From CBDCWT01 sp965223305 (lineage in GTDB: Bacteria; Planctomycetota; Planctomycetia; Pirellulales; Pirellulaceae): a DNA stretch of 64,000 bases. Below the pieces are notes generated by a model. The model had not been told where the DNA came from, made no database searches, and saw only the letters and a list, made by a program, of their open reading frames with translations. The stretch covers positions 1 through 64,000 of the forward strand of contig CBDCWT010000062.1 of the NCBI GenBank assembly GCA_965223305.1. Reading direction: 5' to 3'. Positions 8,912 to 18,167 of this stretch are shown here, piece after piece (position 1 is the first letter of the stretch; every line of letters begins with the position of its first letter). The position numbers and the translations under genes are program-made.

Positions 8912-10212
8912 GTGACCCTGGCCCGCCTAGCTGAGGGACCATGAGCCAATCGAGCCAGCACGATGGCAAGCACCCCGACGGCGAGGACGGAAACGACGGC
9001 GCCGACCACCGTCACCGCCGGTGTCGTGGACTCGACGCTGGCCGGCGGCGACCAGGAAGGAGACTTGGCCAGCAACACCGGCGCCGTATTGACGCCATCT
9101 TGGGCACGGTAGGCCTGCCGCTTGAAGAAGTACCCCGTGAAAGAAACGTCGGCCGACAAGGCAGCCGTCTCCGGGCCGGCATGCTTGTCTTTAATCTCGG
9201 GAAAACCGGCTGGCGTCTCGAGTGCGTAGACCAGGTAAGGAGCAAGCTGGCCACCGGCTGGCTTCAACCAAAAGACCAAGTAGTGCTCAATCCCACACAC
9301 ATTAGCCGGCGCCGCGACCCGGTAAGCCAAGCGCGCCGTACCGTTCACTGTAACGAGTTTGCCGCGATAAACCTCGGGTTGTTGAAAGAGTTGCAAAAAA
9401 CCGACCTGTCCTGTTGAGGCCTGTTCGATTTCCGCCGCAGACATTCGCTGCAGCCGCTCAAAGCAACGAAACCAGGCGTGCTGTTCATCTGCTCGGGCGA
9501 CGGTGTCATCCTGGATTTCAGCAAAGGACCGCCGATCGACAACTGCCTGGAGCTGGTCCAGAACCTCTCGCTCGGCCGCTGTCCAGGGGCGCCCTGTAAG
9601 TGGTACCTGCAAGGCCGGCAAGAATCGCTCCTGCCACTCCGCGAGACCTTCCGCCAGCACATCCAGCCACCTCTCCCGATCCTCCTCAGCCATTTTCTCG
9701 GATGAGGTAACGGAGTCGCGCGCATCGGCCAGATAACCGATCCAAGCCTCCGATAGCGCGCTACACGCAGGTGCCCAAGTTTCTGCCAACGACCTCGAGA
9801 CTGGCTCGCCCGTGCGGCTGGCTCTTTGAATCCGGTCCAAGACAAGCCGCTGGTCGAGGCTCAACCGGCCGATGGCCTCCGCGCAGGCACGCTCTCGTAC
9901 TGCCACCAGCGGATCATCGCCGCTCGAGGCGTTCAAGTCCGCTGTAGAGACGACATCATACGGCTCGGGCGGCTGCCGTTTCGCCGAATGCTTGGGCTGC
10001 GAAGACGGCGCGGCTGGAATTGTCTTGTCAATGGCGCCAGCCCACATCCAATGCCAGTTTTCTGGCTTGCGGGCCTCGAACATCAGCACGAGCACCAACA
10101 TCAAACAGCTGACCACTACTAGCAGACGCAGCTGAACTGAGCGGGCGAAGTAGTTAGGCGGTGGACGCCTGTGGAGCGGCAGGCGAGTCGGCTCACGAGG
10201 CGAAGAGTCCAT
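8908..10212 (-). CDS. Conserved membrane protein of unknown function, paralogue of its downstream neighbour
   Basis: A 434-residue protein starting at the ATG at 10212 (MDSSPREPTRLP); an in-frame TTG at 10254 would add a basic stretch with no visible ribosome site. It has a proline/arginine-rich cytoplasmic N-tail, a membrane segment (about residues 28-46, LRLLVVVSCLMLVLVLMFEA), a long outer domain and a second membrane segment near the C-terminus (VVGAVVSVLAVGVLAIVLA). The outer domain ends in a beta-rich part with an OB-like phrase (VYRGKLVTVNGTARLAYRV). It overlaps the next gene by 4 bp. No enzymatic motif is seen. Both proteins may form a hetero-oligomer in the membrane, which is inference from the coupling and the shared architecture. 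Confidence 0.75.
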   Translation of the reverse strand: MDSSPREPTRLPLHRRPPPNYFARSVQLRLLVVVSCLMLVLVLMFEARKPENWHWMWAGAIDKTIPAAPSSQPKHSAKRQPPEPYDVVSTADLNASSGDDPLVAVRERACAEAIGRLSLDQRLVLDRIQRASRTGEPVSRSLAETWAPACSALSEAWIGYLADARDSVTSSEKMAEEDRERWLDVLAEGLAEWQERFLPALQVPLTGRPWTAAEREVLDQLQAVVDRRSFAEIQDDTVARADEQHAWFRCFERLQRMSAAEIEQASTGQVGFLQLFQQPEVYRGKLVTVNGTARLAYRVAAPANVCGIEHYLVFWLKPAGGQLAPYLVYALETPAGFPEIKDKHAGPETAALSADVSFTGYFFKRQAYRAQDGVNTAPVLLAKSPSWSPPASVESTTPAVTVVGAVVSVLAVGVLAIVLARLAHGPSARRARVT

Positions 10213-10462
10213 CACAACGGCGGCGCGGCGTTTGAGTACATTCCGGATTTTCAAGCATTATACTCCAAAGCGATGCGATTTTGTCGTGCCGATCAGACTC
10301 CCGTACTCGCCCAACCTGAAAAGGTGGTTAGAATTGAATGTTGGTGGTCGTTATTCTCTCAATGGTGCTCCGCCCTGCTCTTGTCCCTACGGCGGGCAAT
10401 CCTGGAGTACAGACAAGCTATACCGATTCAGCCGGTTGGCACGGTCAGAAGGACAACTTCGA
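10213..10462. promoter_or_regulatory. Divergent promoter region
   Basis: Gap between two divergently read operons: the membrane-protein pair on the minus strand and the TPR/TolQ-ExbD operon on the plus strand. Promoters for both must lie here, but I cannot assign -35/-10 boxes with confidence. The sequence is more AT-rich than its surroundings around 10245-10290. Confidence 0.4.
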
Positions 10463-13400
10463 ATGAACCGGATGCGTTCTGACTGCCTGTCTCTGCTGGC
10501 CTTCTGGGCCGCCGGATTCTTCGCAGTTAACGGCATTGCCGAGGAGCCGTTTCGCGCGTTCTTGGATGGATTGCGTTCGCGCGGCTACTACGACGTCGCG
10601 CTGGACTATCTGGAACAGGTCGAATCAAAGGCCTCGCTACCCGACACTTTCCGCGAACTCCTCGACTTCGAGCGAGCGCTTACGTTGATCGCCTCTTCTC
10701 GATCAGAACGCGACCTGGCCGTTCGCCAGCGACAACTAAATCAGGCGCAACAGCTGCTGCACGATTTTATCGGTCAGCGTCCAGATCACCTCAAGGCGAA
10801 CACCGCACGCTCTCAGTTGGGTAACCTCATTGCCGAGAGAGCGAGAATGCGGGTCGGGCAGGCCAAGAAAGGCAATCGGCGCCAACTCCTCGACGAAGCC
10901 CGGCGATTCTACGAGGAAGCACGAACTGTCTTCCTCGACCACCAAGGAGTGATCCGCGGCGAGCTGGAAGCCATCCCGAAGGTCTTGAATCCCAGTGATC
11001 CCGACCAGGCGACCATCATCGCCCGCCGGAAGCAGTTGCGGGCTGACTACTTGCAGACCGAGCTCCTTGCCACGGCGATCTTGGAAGAAGCCGCAGACAC
11101 AGCCGAACCCGGCTCCCCGCAGCACTCAGAGCTGCTCGCCGAAGCGGCAGAAAAATACGAATCCATTTATAAGAGGTACCGCACTCGACTTGCTGGGCTC
11201 TATGCCCGCCTATACCAGGGGCGGGTGAACCAAAAGCTGGGCAAGCGGCGTGATGCGCTCGGCTTCTACGTCGAACTGCTGGATCAACCTGACTCTCCCG
11301 ATGCGTTTCGGATCCTTAAGACAAAAACGCTCCGCCTGGCCGTCGATTGCTGGCTCCACGAGTCGCAAAACAAATACATGGAGGCCATTCGCCGTTGCTC
11401 GGAGTGGCTCCAGCAGGCCCGTCCCGAAGATGAACAGAATCCTGACTGGTTGTATCTCAGGCTCAGCCTGGCCCGCGCCCATCTTAAGCGGGCTGGCGAT
11501 GCCGAATTAGGCAACAACGCGCAGTCCATCGCTTCGCGCAACGAAGCCGAAAAGCAAGCGAGAATCGTGGCCGGCAGCGAGAACGAATTCCAGGGCGAAG
11601 CGCAGCTGATCGTCGCGCGGCTCAGTGGCCGTGACTTGGCTGACCGAAAGACGGAAGTCAGCGATTTTGTCGGCGCGAAAGACCTGGCAAAGGAATCGCT
11701 CGACTTGACACAGGCCGCATCAGCCTCGGTTGCAGACTTAGAACAACAGTTGGCCGATGCGCGAGAGGAAAAGCTGCGGTCCGACCTTCAACGGCGGCTC
11801 GACCAAACTCGTCAGTCGCTAACTTCCGCCCACCAGGATGCAATTGCGGGTTTTCGCTTAGCCCTCGAACTGGCAGACAACGAAACACCTGCTGAGGACG
11901 TGAACCTGGTTCGCTACTTCTTGGCGTACCTTTACTATCTCAGACAGGACTACTATGAAGCCTCGTTGATAGGCGAATTCGTCGCCCGGCGGTATCCCGA
12001 CAGCACCAGCGCGCGGCAGTGTGCAAAGATCTCTCTGGCATCTTTGCTTCAGCTTCACCAGCTTGGCGGGGATGACGACAAGCAGTTTGAGTCGGATCGG
12101 ATTGTTATGATCGCCGAGTACATCTTGGCTCAATGGCCCGAGTATCCGGAGGCTGAGGAAGCTCTGGCAACATTGGTGCCTTTTATGATCAACACCAAAC
12201 AGCTCGAGCGGGCGCGCGGTTACCTAGCACAACTGCCCGACGACTCACCCCAGAAGGGCACAGCTGCATTGAAGACTGGGATGGCTCTCTGGCAAACGTA
12301 CCTAGATACTGTCCGAGAACGGCGGTTGTCCGCGGATGAGTCTGCCAACGCGCCACCGGCCGATCAAGCAGAACTGGTTGAGCTGAGATCGGCCGCACTG
12401 CAGACGCTGACGATGGGTATCGACCGGATGCCGGAGAGCGCCGTGATAGACAAGACACGAGTTGCCGCGACGCTCTGTCTGGCTCAGGCGCGCTTGGAAA
12501 CTGGCCAAGCGCAGCAGGCCATTGAGATGCTGGAGACCGACCGAACCGGTCCACTGACGCTGGTTCGTGCTAAGCACCCGTCGACGCGCGTCACGGGGTT
12601 CGTCGAGGATACGTACAAGACAGCGCTTCGCGCCTACATCGGTTCGCTTCCGGGCGCAACCAACGGCGGCGAAGTGATTCAAGCCACCCGGAAGATTATG
12701 GAAGAGATGTCGGCGGCGTTTCCCGGCTCGCCGGAAGGTCGGCAACAACTGGTCCGAGTCTACGTTGGAATTGCGCGGGACTTGGAGGAGCAGCTGAAGT
12801 CGGCCACACCAGCAGCGCGAGACGCTCTCTCCCAGGGTTTTGAGACGTTCCTCGCGCAATTGAGTGGCGATGCGACCGAGCCGGACGTTTTGAACTGGGT
12901 CGGAGAGACCTTCGCCAGTCTAGGGGCTGGGTTTGACAGCGGCGGCGCTGCGCTGGACGCAACCGCGGCTCGATACTACCGGCAATCGGCAGCCGCCTTC
13001 GAGAATCTGCTCCAGCGTGTTCAGTTGGAGCCGCCGATGAAAACACAGGTGCAGGTTCGCTTGGCAACGATTCGCCGCAGTCAGCGGGAGTATCAAAGCG
13101 CCATGGATTTGTTCCGGGCCGCGCTGACTGAGAACAACAGGACTTTGAACGTACAGATCGAGGCCGCTCGGACGCTACAGCAATGGGCAACCGCCGAACA
13201 GGGGCCCCAGCGAATCTCGCTTTACGAGCGCGCAATCAAGGGTGATTTTCCGACGTCGGCCGGCAAACAGCATATCGTCTGGGGGTGGGGCCAGATCGCG
13301 AAGATCACGGCGAATCGGCAGAAATTCCGAGACAGCTTTCACGCAGCTCGGCTCAATCTCGCCAAGTGTCGATTCGGCATGGCCGCGGCCCAACAGGGTG

Positions 13401-13552
13401 CCGAACGGCAAAAACTGATGCAGATGGCGGAAAGGGACGTGACGCTCACAAAACGCCTGTACGGACTCGGCAGCGACCGCTGGACTTCTCAATATGACGC
13501 GTTGCTAAGGCAGATCCAAGTCGCCAAACAGCAGCCTGGTCGCCAGGAGTGA
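10463..13552 (+). CDS. Large secreted TPR-repeat protein, first gene of TolQ/ExbD operon
   Basis: A 1029-residue protein starting at the ATG at 10463, preceded by AGAAGG. An upstream in-frame ATG at 10232 would put 77 odd residues before a clear signal peptide (MNRMRSDCLSLLAFWAAGFFAVNGIAE, shown in part), so the later start is chosen. The mature part is built of helical TPR-like repeats: YYDVALDYLEQVESKA, GRVNQKLGKRRDALGFYVELL, YLYYLRQDYYEASLIGEFV, VRLATIRRSQREYQSAMDLFRAAL. It should sit in the periplasm as a binding scaffold. It opens an operon with a second TPR protein and a TolQ/ExbD-type proton-driven motor, so it may couple the motor to an envelope target. No enzyme motif is present. Confidence 0.85.
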   Translation: MNRMRSDCLSLLAFWAAGFFAVNGIAEEPFRAFLDGLRSRGYYDVALDYLEQVESKASLPDTFRELLDFERALTLIASSRSERDLAVRQRQLNQAQQLLHDFIGQRPDHLKANTARSQLGNLIAERARMRVGQAKKGNRRQLLDEARRFYEEARTVFLDHQGVIRGELEAIPKVLNPSDPDQATIIARRKQLRADYLQTELLATAILEEAADTAEPGSPQHSELLAEAAEKYESIYKRYRTRLAGLYARLYQGRVNQKLGKRRDALGFYVELLDQPDSPDAFRILKTKTLRLAVDCWLHESQNKYMEAIRRCSEWLQQARPEDEQNPDWLYLRLSLARAHLKRAGDAELGNNAQSIASRNEAEKQARIVAGSENEFQGEAQLIVARLSGRDLADRKTEVSDFVGAKDLAKESLDLTQAASASVADLEQQLADAREEKLRSDLQRRLDQTRQSLTSAHQDAIAGFRLALELADNETPAEDVNLVRYFLAYLYYLRQDYYEASLIGEFVARRYPDSTSARQCAKISLASLLQLHQLGGDDDKQFESDRIVMIAEYILAQWPEYPEAEEALATLVPFMINTKQLERARGYLAQLPDDSPQKGTAALKTGMALWQTYLDTVRERRLSADESANAPPADQAELVELRSAALQTLTMGIDRMPESAVIDKTRVAATLCLAQARLETGQAQQAIEMLETDRTGPLTLVRAKHPSTRVTGFVEDTYKTALRAYIGSLPGATNGGEVIQATRKIMEEMSAAFPGSPEGRQQLVRVYVGIARDLEEQLKSATPAARDALSQGFETFLAQLSGDATEPDVLNWVGETFASLGAGFDSGGAALDATAARYYRQSAAAFENLLQRVQLEPPMKTQVQVRLATIRRSQREYQSAMDLFRAALTENNRTLNVQIEAARTLQQWATAEQGPQRISLYERAIKGDFPTSAGKQHIVWGWGQIAKITANRQKFRDSFHAARLNLAKCRFGMAAAQQGAERQKLMQMAERDVTLTKRLYGLGSDRWTSQYDALLRQIQVAKQQPGRQE

Positions 13553-13618
13553 CTGGCGGCTGATCGCTGGATGGATACTGAAAACAAACATTTGAAAGAG
13601 CCCATCAGGAGTGTTCCG

Positions 13619-14644
13619 ATGTGGAGATGGTCATTGGTAGTCCTCGGTGTTGCCTGGTCCGGGCCCGCGCTGGCGCAGGATCAGGTTGTCCCGCTCCGCG
13701 GAACACCTGTCTCTGGCAACGTCGTCAAGATCAGCACGAGCGAGGTGGTGGTCGAGGCGCGTGGCAAGCAACAGCGAGTACCGGTCAATGAAATTCGACG
13801 GGTCACTTTTCGCGAGGAGCCGGCTGACCTACGACGCGGCCGCAATAGAATTCTGATTGGCCGTATCGAATCTGGATTGGCCGATCTGAAAAAAGTCGCC
13901 ATCGACCAGATCGAGCGTGACGAGATCAAACAGGACCTACAGTTTTACTTGGCGTACGCCGAGGGCCGCCTCGTCTTAGAGCAAGGTGGCGACGCCGCAA
14001 AGGCCGCGTCGGGGCTCTTCAACTTCGCCAAGAACCATCCCACCAGCTTCCACTTTTTTGCCACTGCTGAGATCTTGGGAGAGCTGTCTGCAGCCCAGGG
14101 CAAGTACGGCGATGCCGCACGCTATTACAAGGCCATCGGCAAGGCGCCATGGCCGGAATACAAGATCCGGTCGGTGGTTCTGGAGGGGCGTGCTCGCCTG
14201 GCTCAACAACAGTTTGCCGCCGCGAAAGCCCTATTCGATAGTGCCGACAAGCTGCCAGCGGACTCGCCCGAAGCCAAACGCCAACAACAGCTCGCAACGA
14301 TTGGACAGGCAATCTGTTTGGCCGAGCTCGACGCTCCGGAACAGGGAGAGCAGATTCTTACCGAATTAATTGACAAGGCAGACCCCCAGGACACAGCGCT
14401 GTATGGGCACGCCTACAATGCTCTCGGACGCTGCTACCTGAAAGCCAGCCGTCCCAAGGACGCCTTGCTGGCATTTCTGCACGTTGACATTCTTTTCTAC
14501 GCTGATGCGGAAGTTCATGCCGAGTCCCTCTATCACCTGAGTCAGCTTTGGAAGACGGTCAGGCGAGCCGACCGGGCCGTAACGGCCCGACAGCTGCTCG
14601 CTGAAAAGTACTCAGGCAGCAGGTGGGCGAAGTTGGATCCATAG
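13619..14644 (+). CDS. Secreted TPR-like protein, second gene of TolQ/ExbD operon
   Basis: A 341-residue protein starting at the ATG at 13619, which has a strong ribosome site (AGGAG at 13607-13611); an upstream ATG at 13571 lacks one. A signal peptide (MWRWSLVVLGVAWSGPALA) ends before QDQVVPLRG. Residues 20-75 form a short beta domain of the type VSGNVVKISTSEVVVEARG followed by VNEIRRVTF, similar to small SH3-like modules seen before TPR regions. The rest is helical with TPR-like units (AQGKYGDAARYYKAIG, ALGRCYLKASRPKDALLAFLHV). It ends 17 bp before the TolQ-like gene, so the operon is tight. Its likely role is a periplasmic adaptor to the motor; the target is unknown. Confidence 0.8.
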   Translation: MWRWSLVVLGVAWSGPALAQDQVVPLRGTPVSGNVVKISTSEVVVEARGKQQRVPVNEIRRVTFREEPADLRRGRNRILIGRIESGLADLKKVAIDQIERDEIKQDLQFYLAYAEGRLVLEQGGDAAKAASGLFNFAKNHPTSFHFFATAEILGELSAAQGKYGDAARYYKAIGKAPWPEYKIRSVVLEGRARLAQQQFAAAKALFDSADKLPADSPEAKRQQQLATIGQAICLAELDAPEQGEQILTELIDKADPQDTALYGHAYNALGRCYLKASRPKDALLAFLHVDILFYADAEVHAESLYHLSQLWKTVRRADRAVTARQLLAEKYSGSRWAKLDP

Positions 14645-14661
14645 ATCCGTTGGAGATCGAG

Positions 14662-15483
14662 ATGCGCATTCAAATGAGTTCAGAGTCGACAACCAGCGTC
14701 TGGTGGATGTTAGGCCTGGCGCTACTGCTAGCCTATACGAGTGCGCCGGGCGGCCGTCTGCATGCACAAGTCGATGACGCGAGCGGCACCGAAGCCGATG
14801 CAGCGGCTGTCGAAGCAGCGCCCCCTACTGCCGCCGAAGACCCGCCAGCTGTGGGACAGCAGCGCAGTGTGCTGGCTTGGATGTGGGAGGCGTTAGGCCC
14901 ACTCTACATGCTCGTCTTCCTGGGACTCTCCTTCACTCTGGTGGCTCTGTTCGTGATGAACTTGTTGACCGCTCGCCGCGAGAACGTTTGCCCGTCGGTG
15001 TTGGTTGAGGGCTTCGAGGCACATCTGAACGACAAACAATATCAGGAAGCCTACGAGTTGGCGAAAGCCGATGAGTCCTTTCTGGGGCAGGTGTTGTCCG
15101 CCGGGCTGGCCAAGGTTTCTACAGGGTACGAAAAAGCGATTGAGGCAATGCAGGAGGTGGGTGAAGAGGAGAGCATGAAGCTCGAACATCGGCTCAGCTA
15201 CATGGCGCTGATCGGAACGATCAGCCCCATGGTGGGGTTGTTTGGCACCGTCCATGGAATGATCAAGAGTTTCAATGTGATCGCCAACTCGAGCTCGACG
15301 CCGAAAGCTTCCTATCTAGCTGAGGGCATCTCGACGGCCTTGTTCACGACTCTAGTCGGACTGTTCATTGCGATCCCGGCCATTGCTGCCTACAACATCC
15401 TCAAAAACCGCATCGCCAGGTTGGTGCTGGAAGTCGGCATTCTCAGCGAAGGGCTGATGAACCGCTTCGAGACTCACAAATAG
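14662..15483 (+). CDS. MotA/TolQ/ExbB proton channel family protein
   Basis: A 273-residue protein starting at the ATG at 14662 with GGAG at 14652-14655. It has an N-terminal signal-like hydrophobic segment (WWMLGLALLLAYTSAP), a low-complexity Ala/Glu linker, then the TolQ/ExbB core: TM1 (LYMLVFLGLSFTLVALFVMNLL), a cytoplasmic loop with a helical domain, and the two conserved helices YMALIGTISPMVGLFGTVHGMI and ALFTTLVGLFIAIPAIAAYN. These proteins form the stator channel that uses the proton gradient to move ExbD/TolR. The N-terminal extension before TM1 is longer than in E. coli ExbB and is typical of the variant with a periplasmic N-terminal domain. The two ExbD genes follow directly. Confidence 0.92.
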   Translation: MRIQMSSESTTSVWWMLGLALLLAYTSAPGGRLHAQVDDASGTEADAAAVEAAPPTAAEDPPAVGQQRSVLAWMWEALGPLYMLVFLGLSFTLVALFVMNLLTARRENVCPSVLVEGFEAHLNDKQYQEAYELAKADESFLGQVLSAGLAKVSTGYEKAIEAMQEVGEEESMKLEHRLSYMALIGTISPMVGLFGTVHGMIKSFNVIANSSSTPKASYLAEGISTALFTTLVGLFIAIPAIAAYNILKNRIARLVLEVGILSEGLMNRFETHK

Positions 15484-15514
15484 GGCAACTTCACGGCTGT
15501 GGGAACATAGATTC

Positions 15515-15955
15515 ATGAGAATCAAGCGAGATACAACTGGTGTATACGAAGGGGACCTGACCCCGATGATCGACATGACTTTCCAGTTGATCGCTTTCTT
15601 CATGGTGCTGATCAACTTCTCTCAGAACGAACAGAACGAGCAAGTCCAACTACCGGAGAGCGAACTGGCCAAGCCACCAGATGGGCCGCTGGAATTCCCG
15701 ATCACGCTGCACCTGACACCGGAGGCCGACGTAATCATCGGGGACCAGACTGTTCCGATCGCAGCGCTCGGTCCTTTTCTAATCCGCGAAGCCGACGCCT
15801 TGCAGGCACAGGGCAAGCCGATCGAGGAGGCCACCATTGTTGTGCGCGCCGACCGTAGCAGCCAGACCGGACGAGTTCAGGAGCTGATAGAGGCTTGCCG
15901 CGATCATCGTTTCGAGAGATTTGCGCTGCGTGCTAAGGAGGACGTTGGCAATTGA
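15515..15955 (+). CDS. ExbD/TolR family protein (first copy)
   Basis: A 146-residue ExbD/TolR protein: short cytoplasmic N-tail, a single membrane helix with the essential aspartate (LTPMIDMTFQLIAFFMVL, Asp20), then a periplasmic domain with the family pattern (LHLTPEADVIIGDQTV, ATIVVRADRSSQTGRVQELIEACR). It partners the TolQ/ExbB channel 31 bp upstream and transmits proton-driven motion to a periplasmic partner. The second ExbD gene follows after 84 bp. Two non-identical ExbD subunits per channel gene are frequent in planctomycete operons of this type. Confidence 0.92.
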   Translation: MRIKRDTTGVYEGDLTPMIDMTFQLIAFFMVLINFSQNEQNEQVQLPESELAKPPDGPLEFPITLHLTPEADVIIGDQTVPIAALGPFLIREADALQAQGKPIEEATIVVRADRSSQTGRVQELIEACRDHRFERFALRAKEDVGN

Positions 15956-16039
15956 CGCCTGGGCGATCGATCCGGCGCCCGCCACACCGCTGAGCTGTTC
16001 CACGTTTCGACTGCCGGCCTGGAATCTGACGACACGATC

Positions 16040-16558
16040 ATGAAAATACGTCACTTGACAAGTAGCGGCCAAGACAAGGTCGAGCTGCAGATGACGCCGA
16101 TGATTGACATCGTCTTTCAGCTATTGGTCTTCTTCGTCATGACTTTCAAGATCGTATCTCAAGAAGGCGACTTTAATATCAAGATGCCACTGGTCGATCC
16201 CTCGTCCGGAGCAGTCGACGACCTGCAAATGCCGCCGATGAAGGTCCGGCTGACCGCCGACAGCTCGGGACGTTTGAACGGAGTCTTCCTAAACGAACGC
16301 TCACTCGAGTTTAGTCTCGGATCACGTGTCCCCATGAGCTCGCTGCGGAACGAAATCGTGGGAATTATCGGGGACGACCGAGGCCCCGGCAGCTATCAGG
16401 AGCAAGCCGAGATAGAACTCGACTGCGACTACGGATTGCAATATGTGCATGTGATCGAGGCGATCACCGCGATCTCAGGTTACATCGATCCCAATACCCG
16501 GGACGTGGTCAAGTTGGTCGAGAAAATCAACCTCGCCCCACCACGGCAAGCCGAATAG
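16040..16558 (+). CDS. ExbD/TolR family protein (second copy)
   Basis: A 172-residue ExbD/TolR protein with the membrane helix MTPMIDIVFQLLVFFVMTF (essential Asp23) and a periplasmic domain longer than that of its neighbour by about 25 residues, with an insertion around LEFSLGSRVPMSSLRNEIVG. The end matches the family pattern (LQYVHVIEAITAISGYIDPN). It closes the operon. The two ExbD proteins differ enough that they may form a heterodimer or serve different partners. A repeat-filled convergent gap follows. Confidence 0.92.
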   Translation: MKIRHLTSSGQDKVELQMTPMIDIVFQLLVFFVMTFKIVSQEGDFNIKMPLVDPSSGAVDDLQMPPMKVRLTADSSGRLNGVFLNERSLEFSLGSRVPMSSLRNEIVGIIGDDRGPGSYQEQAEIELDCDYGLQYVHVIEAITAISGYIDPNTRDVVKLVEKINLAPPRQAE

Positions 16559-16913
16559 CGATCCACAAGCGGGTGCAGTCCCTTAGAGATCAGACGTAGG
16601 CCGGAACCAGGTGTAGGCCGGAACAAGCGGCGGAAGAAGATGCCGATTTCGTGCTGCACGTTGCCGCCGCGCAGTTCCGGCGGCACCAAGTTCGATGGAC
16701 TTCGTGTTGGACGCTGGGCCGGCGCCGGAACTGCGCGGCGGGGGATCTAAAGCTGATGCATGCTGTTGGCGCCGCTTGTTCCGGCCTACACCTATATCCT
16801 TCTATCCCCAACTACGCTTGCGAACCGGCTTTGGCGATTCGAACCGGCCGCTAACGCGGCTCGGCTGATCTTGGCAACCCTGCGCTACCGGCCTCATGCC
16901 GCGGAGATGCACT
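16559..16913. other. Convergent intergenic gap with a nested palindrome
   Basis: The ExbD operon and xerD converge here. Apart from the nested-palindrome element at 16611-16791 I see no gene. An extra partial arm (GTAGGCCGGAACC) lies just before it, at 16596-16608. Confidence 0.7.
16611..16791. repeat. Nested palindromic repeat, family P, copy 1
   Basis: An outer inverted repeat of 21 bases (left arm 16611-16631 begins GTGTAGGCCGGAACAAGC; right arm 16771-16791 is its complement) encloses an inner inverted repeat (left arm near 16663-16683, GCCGCGCAGTTCCGG; right arm near 16719-16741, CCGGAACTGCGCGGC). The same outer arms occur at 31634-31787 and 58166-58318. Inner sequences between the arms differ from those copies. 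No open reading frame of note lies inside. It could be a MITE-like or REP-like element. Confidence 0.8.
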
Positions 16914-17855
16914 CTAGGCGCGCGGATGGAACTGGTTGTGGACCTTCTTAAGCCTCGACTGATCGACGTGGGTGTAGATCTGCGTCGTTGCGATACTGGC
17001 ATGTCCGAGCATCTCTTGAACTTGTCGCAGGTCGGCACCACCGGCCAATAAGTGGGTGGCGAAGCTATGTCGCAGCGTATGCGGGCTGATCGACGCCGGA
17101 GCTCCTGCCCGAGATGCGTACTTTTTCACTAGTTCCCAAATCGTCTCGCGCCGCAGCTGTTTTCCTCGGCGGGACAGCAGCAGCCATTCGGGTGGACTAC
17201 TCGCCGCTGCCGCGAGCGCTGGCCTTTCATCCTCCAAATACTGCCGCACAGCGGCAGCGGCTGGCCTGCCAAGTGGCGCGATCCGCTGCTTGTTGCCTTT
17301 TCCGTGGCAACGGCAGTAACCCTCCCGCAGATGAACGTCGCGAGCCTTCAAGCCCGACAGCTCTGAAGCGCGGCAGCCGGTGGCATAGAGCAACTCAAGG
17401 AGTGCTCGGTCCCGACACCAGAACGGGTCATAGGGTTGAGGTGCATTCAGAAACCTCTCCACTAGTTGGGGCGACATGACCTCAGGCACGCGTTCCCACA
17501 ACTTCTGGCTGCCAAGCAGTTCGGCGAGATTTTCTTCGAGCACACCTTCCAGCTGTAAGAATCGGAAGTACATGCGAACGGCGACGATATGCCGCGCGAT
17601 GCTGGCCGGCGCCAGCTTGAGGTCATGCAGTGTGGCCACGAAATCGGTCAGATCCGCGATCGTCAGTTGCTGTAGGCGATTTCCACCCAGCCAACTGTGA
17701 AACCTGCGGAGGTCGCGGTGATAGGCGGCAATCGTGTTCTCAGCTAGACGGCACTCGCCACGGATGTAGTCCACAAACGGACCAATCCAGCGAGTACTGC
17801 CCCCCCCTGACCGCTTGCCTCGAACTGGCTTGAGTTTTGGCTTCAAGCGCGCCAT
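16914..17855 (-). CDS. xerD: Site-specific tyrosine recombinase, XerD-like
   Basis: A 313-residue tyrosine recombinase of normal XerC/XerD length. An N-terminal SAM-like core-binding domain (about residues 25-110) precedes the catalytic domain, in which all active residues are visible: Arg162 (ATGCRASEL), Lys186 (HGKGNKQR), His259 and Arg262 (HTLRHSF), His285 (LGHASI) and the nucleophile Tyr294 (QIYTHV). The C-terminus VHNQFHPRA matches XerD better than XerC. XerC/XerD resolve chromosome dimers at dif sites; a dif site was not found in the window. The start at 17855 has GGAG about 10 bases upstream. The neighbours do not suggest an integron or phage. Confidence 0.88.
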   Translation of the reverse strand: MARLKPKLKPVRGKRSGGGSTRWIGPFVDYIRGECRLAENTIAAYHRDLRRFHSWLGGNRLQQLTIADLTDFVATLHDLKLAPASIARHIVAVRMYFRFLQLEGVLEENLAELLGSQKLWERVPEVMSPQLVERFLNAPQPYDPFWCRDRALLELLYATGCRASELSGLKARDVHLREGYCRCHGKGNKQRIAPLGRPAAAAVRQYLEDERPALAAAASSPPEWLLLSRRGKQLRRETIWELVKKYASRAGAPASISPHTLRHSFATHLLAGGADLRQVQEMLGHASIATTQIYTHVDQSRLKKVHNQFHPRA

Positions 17856-18167
17856 CCATCAGCTCCGACGAGTGATTTGGCATGGGCAGAAGTGGTATCT
17901 GCCGGTATGCTATTTCCTCTTTCCGCCAGAAGTCCTCATTGTGGTTTCGGACAGAGTGACCGGTCGACTTCATCGTTAACACCAAGGTCCAGAATATGCG
18001 TCTGGTGACGTCGAGTTTGCCGGTGGCTACATGCTAAGCAGCTTATGCCCTATCTAGCGGCGAGATGGCGGCGTCTCTGAGTTGCGTCGCGTCGGGCGCG
18101 GCTGCTCCTGCCGGCTCCGATCGCTTGTCGGCACGCCTCGGAAGACCGTACTCTCCGCTGCGAAGTT

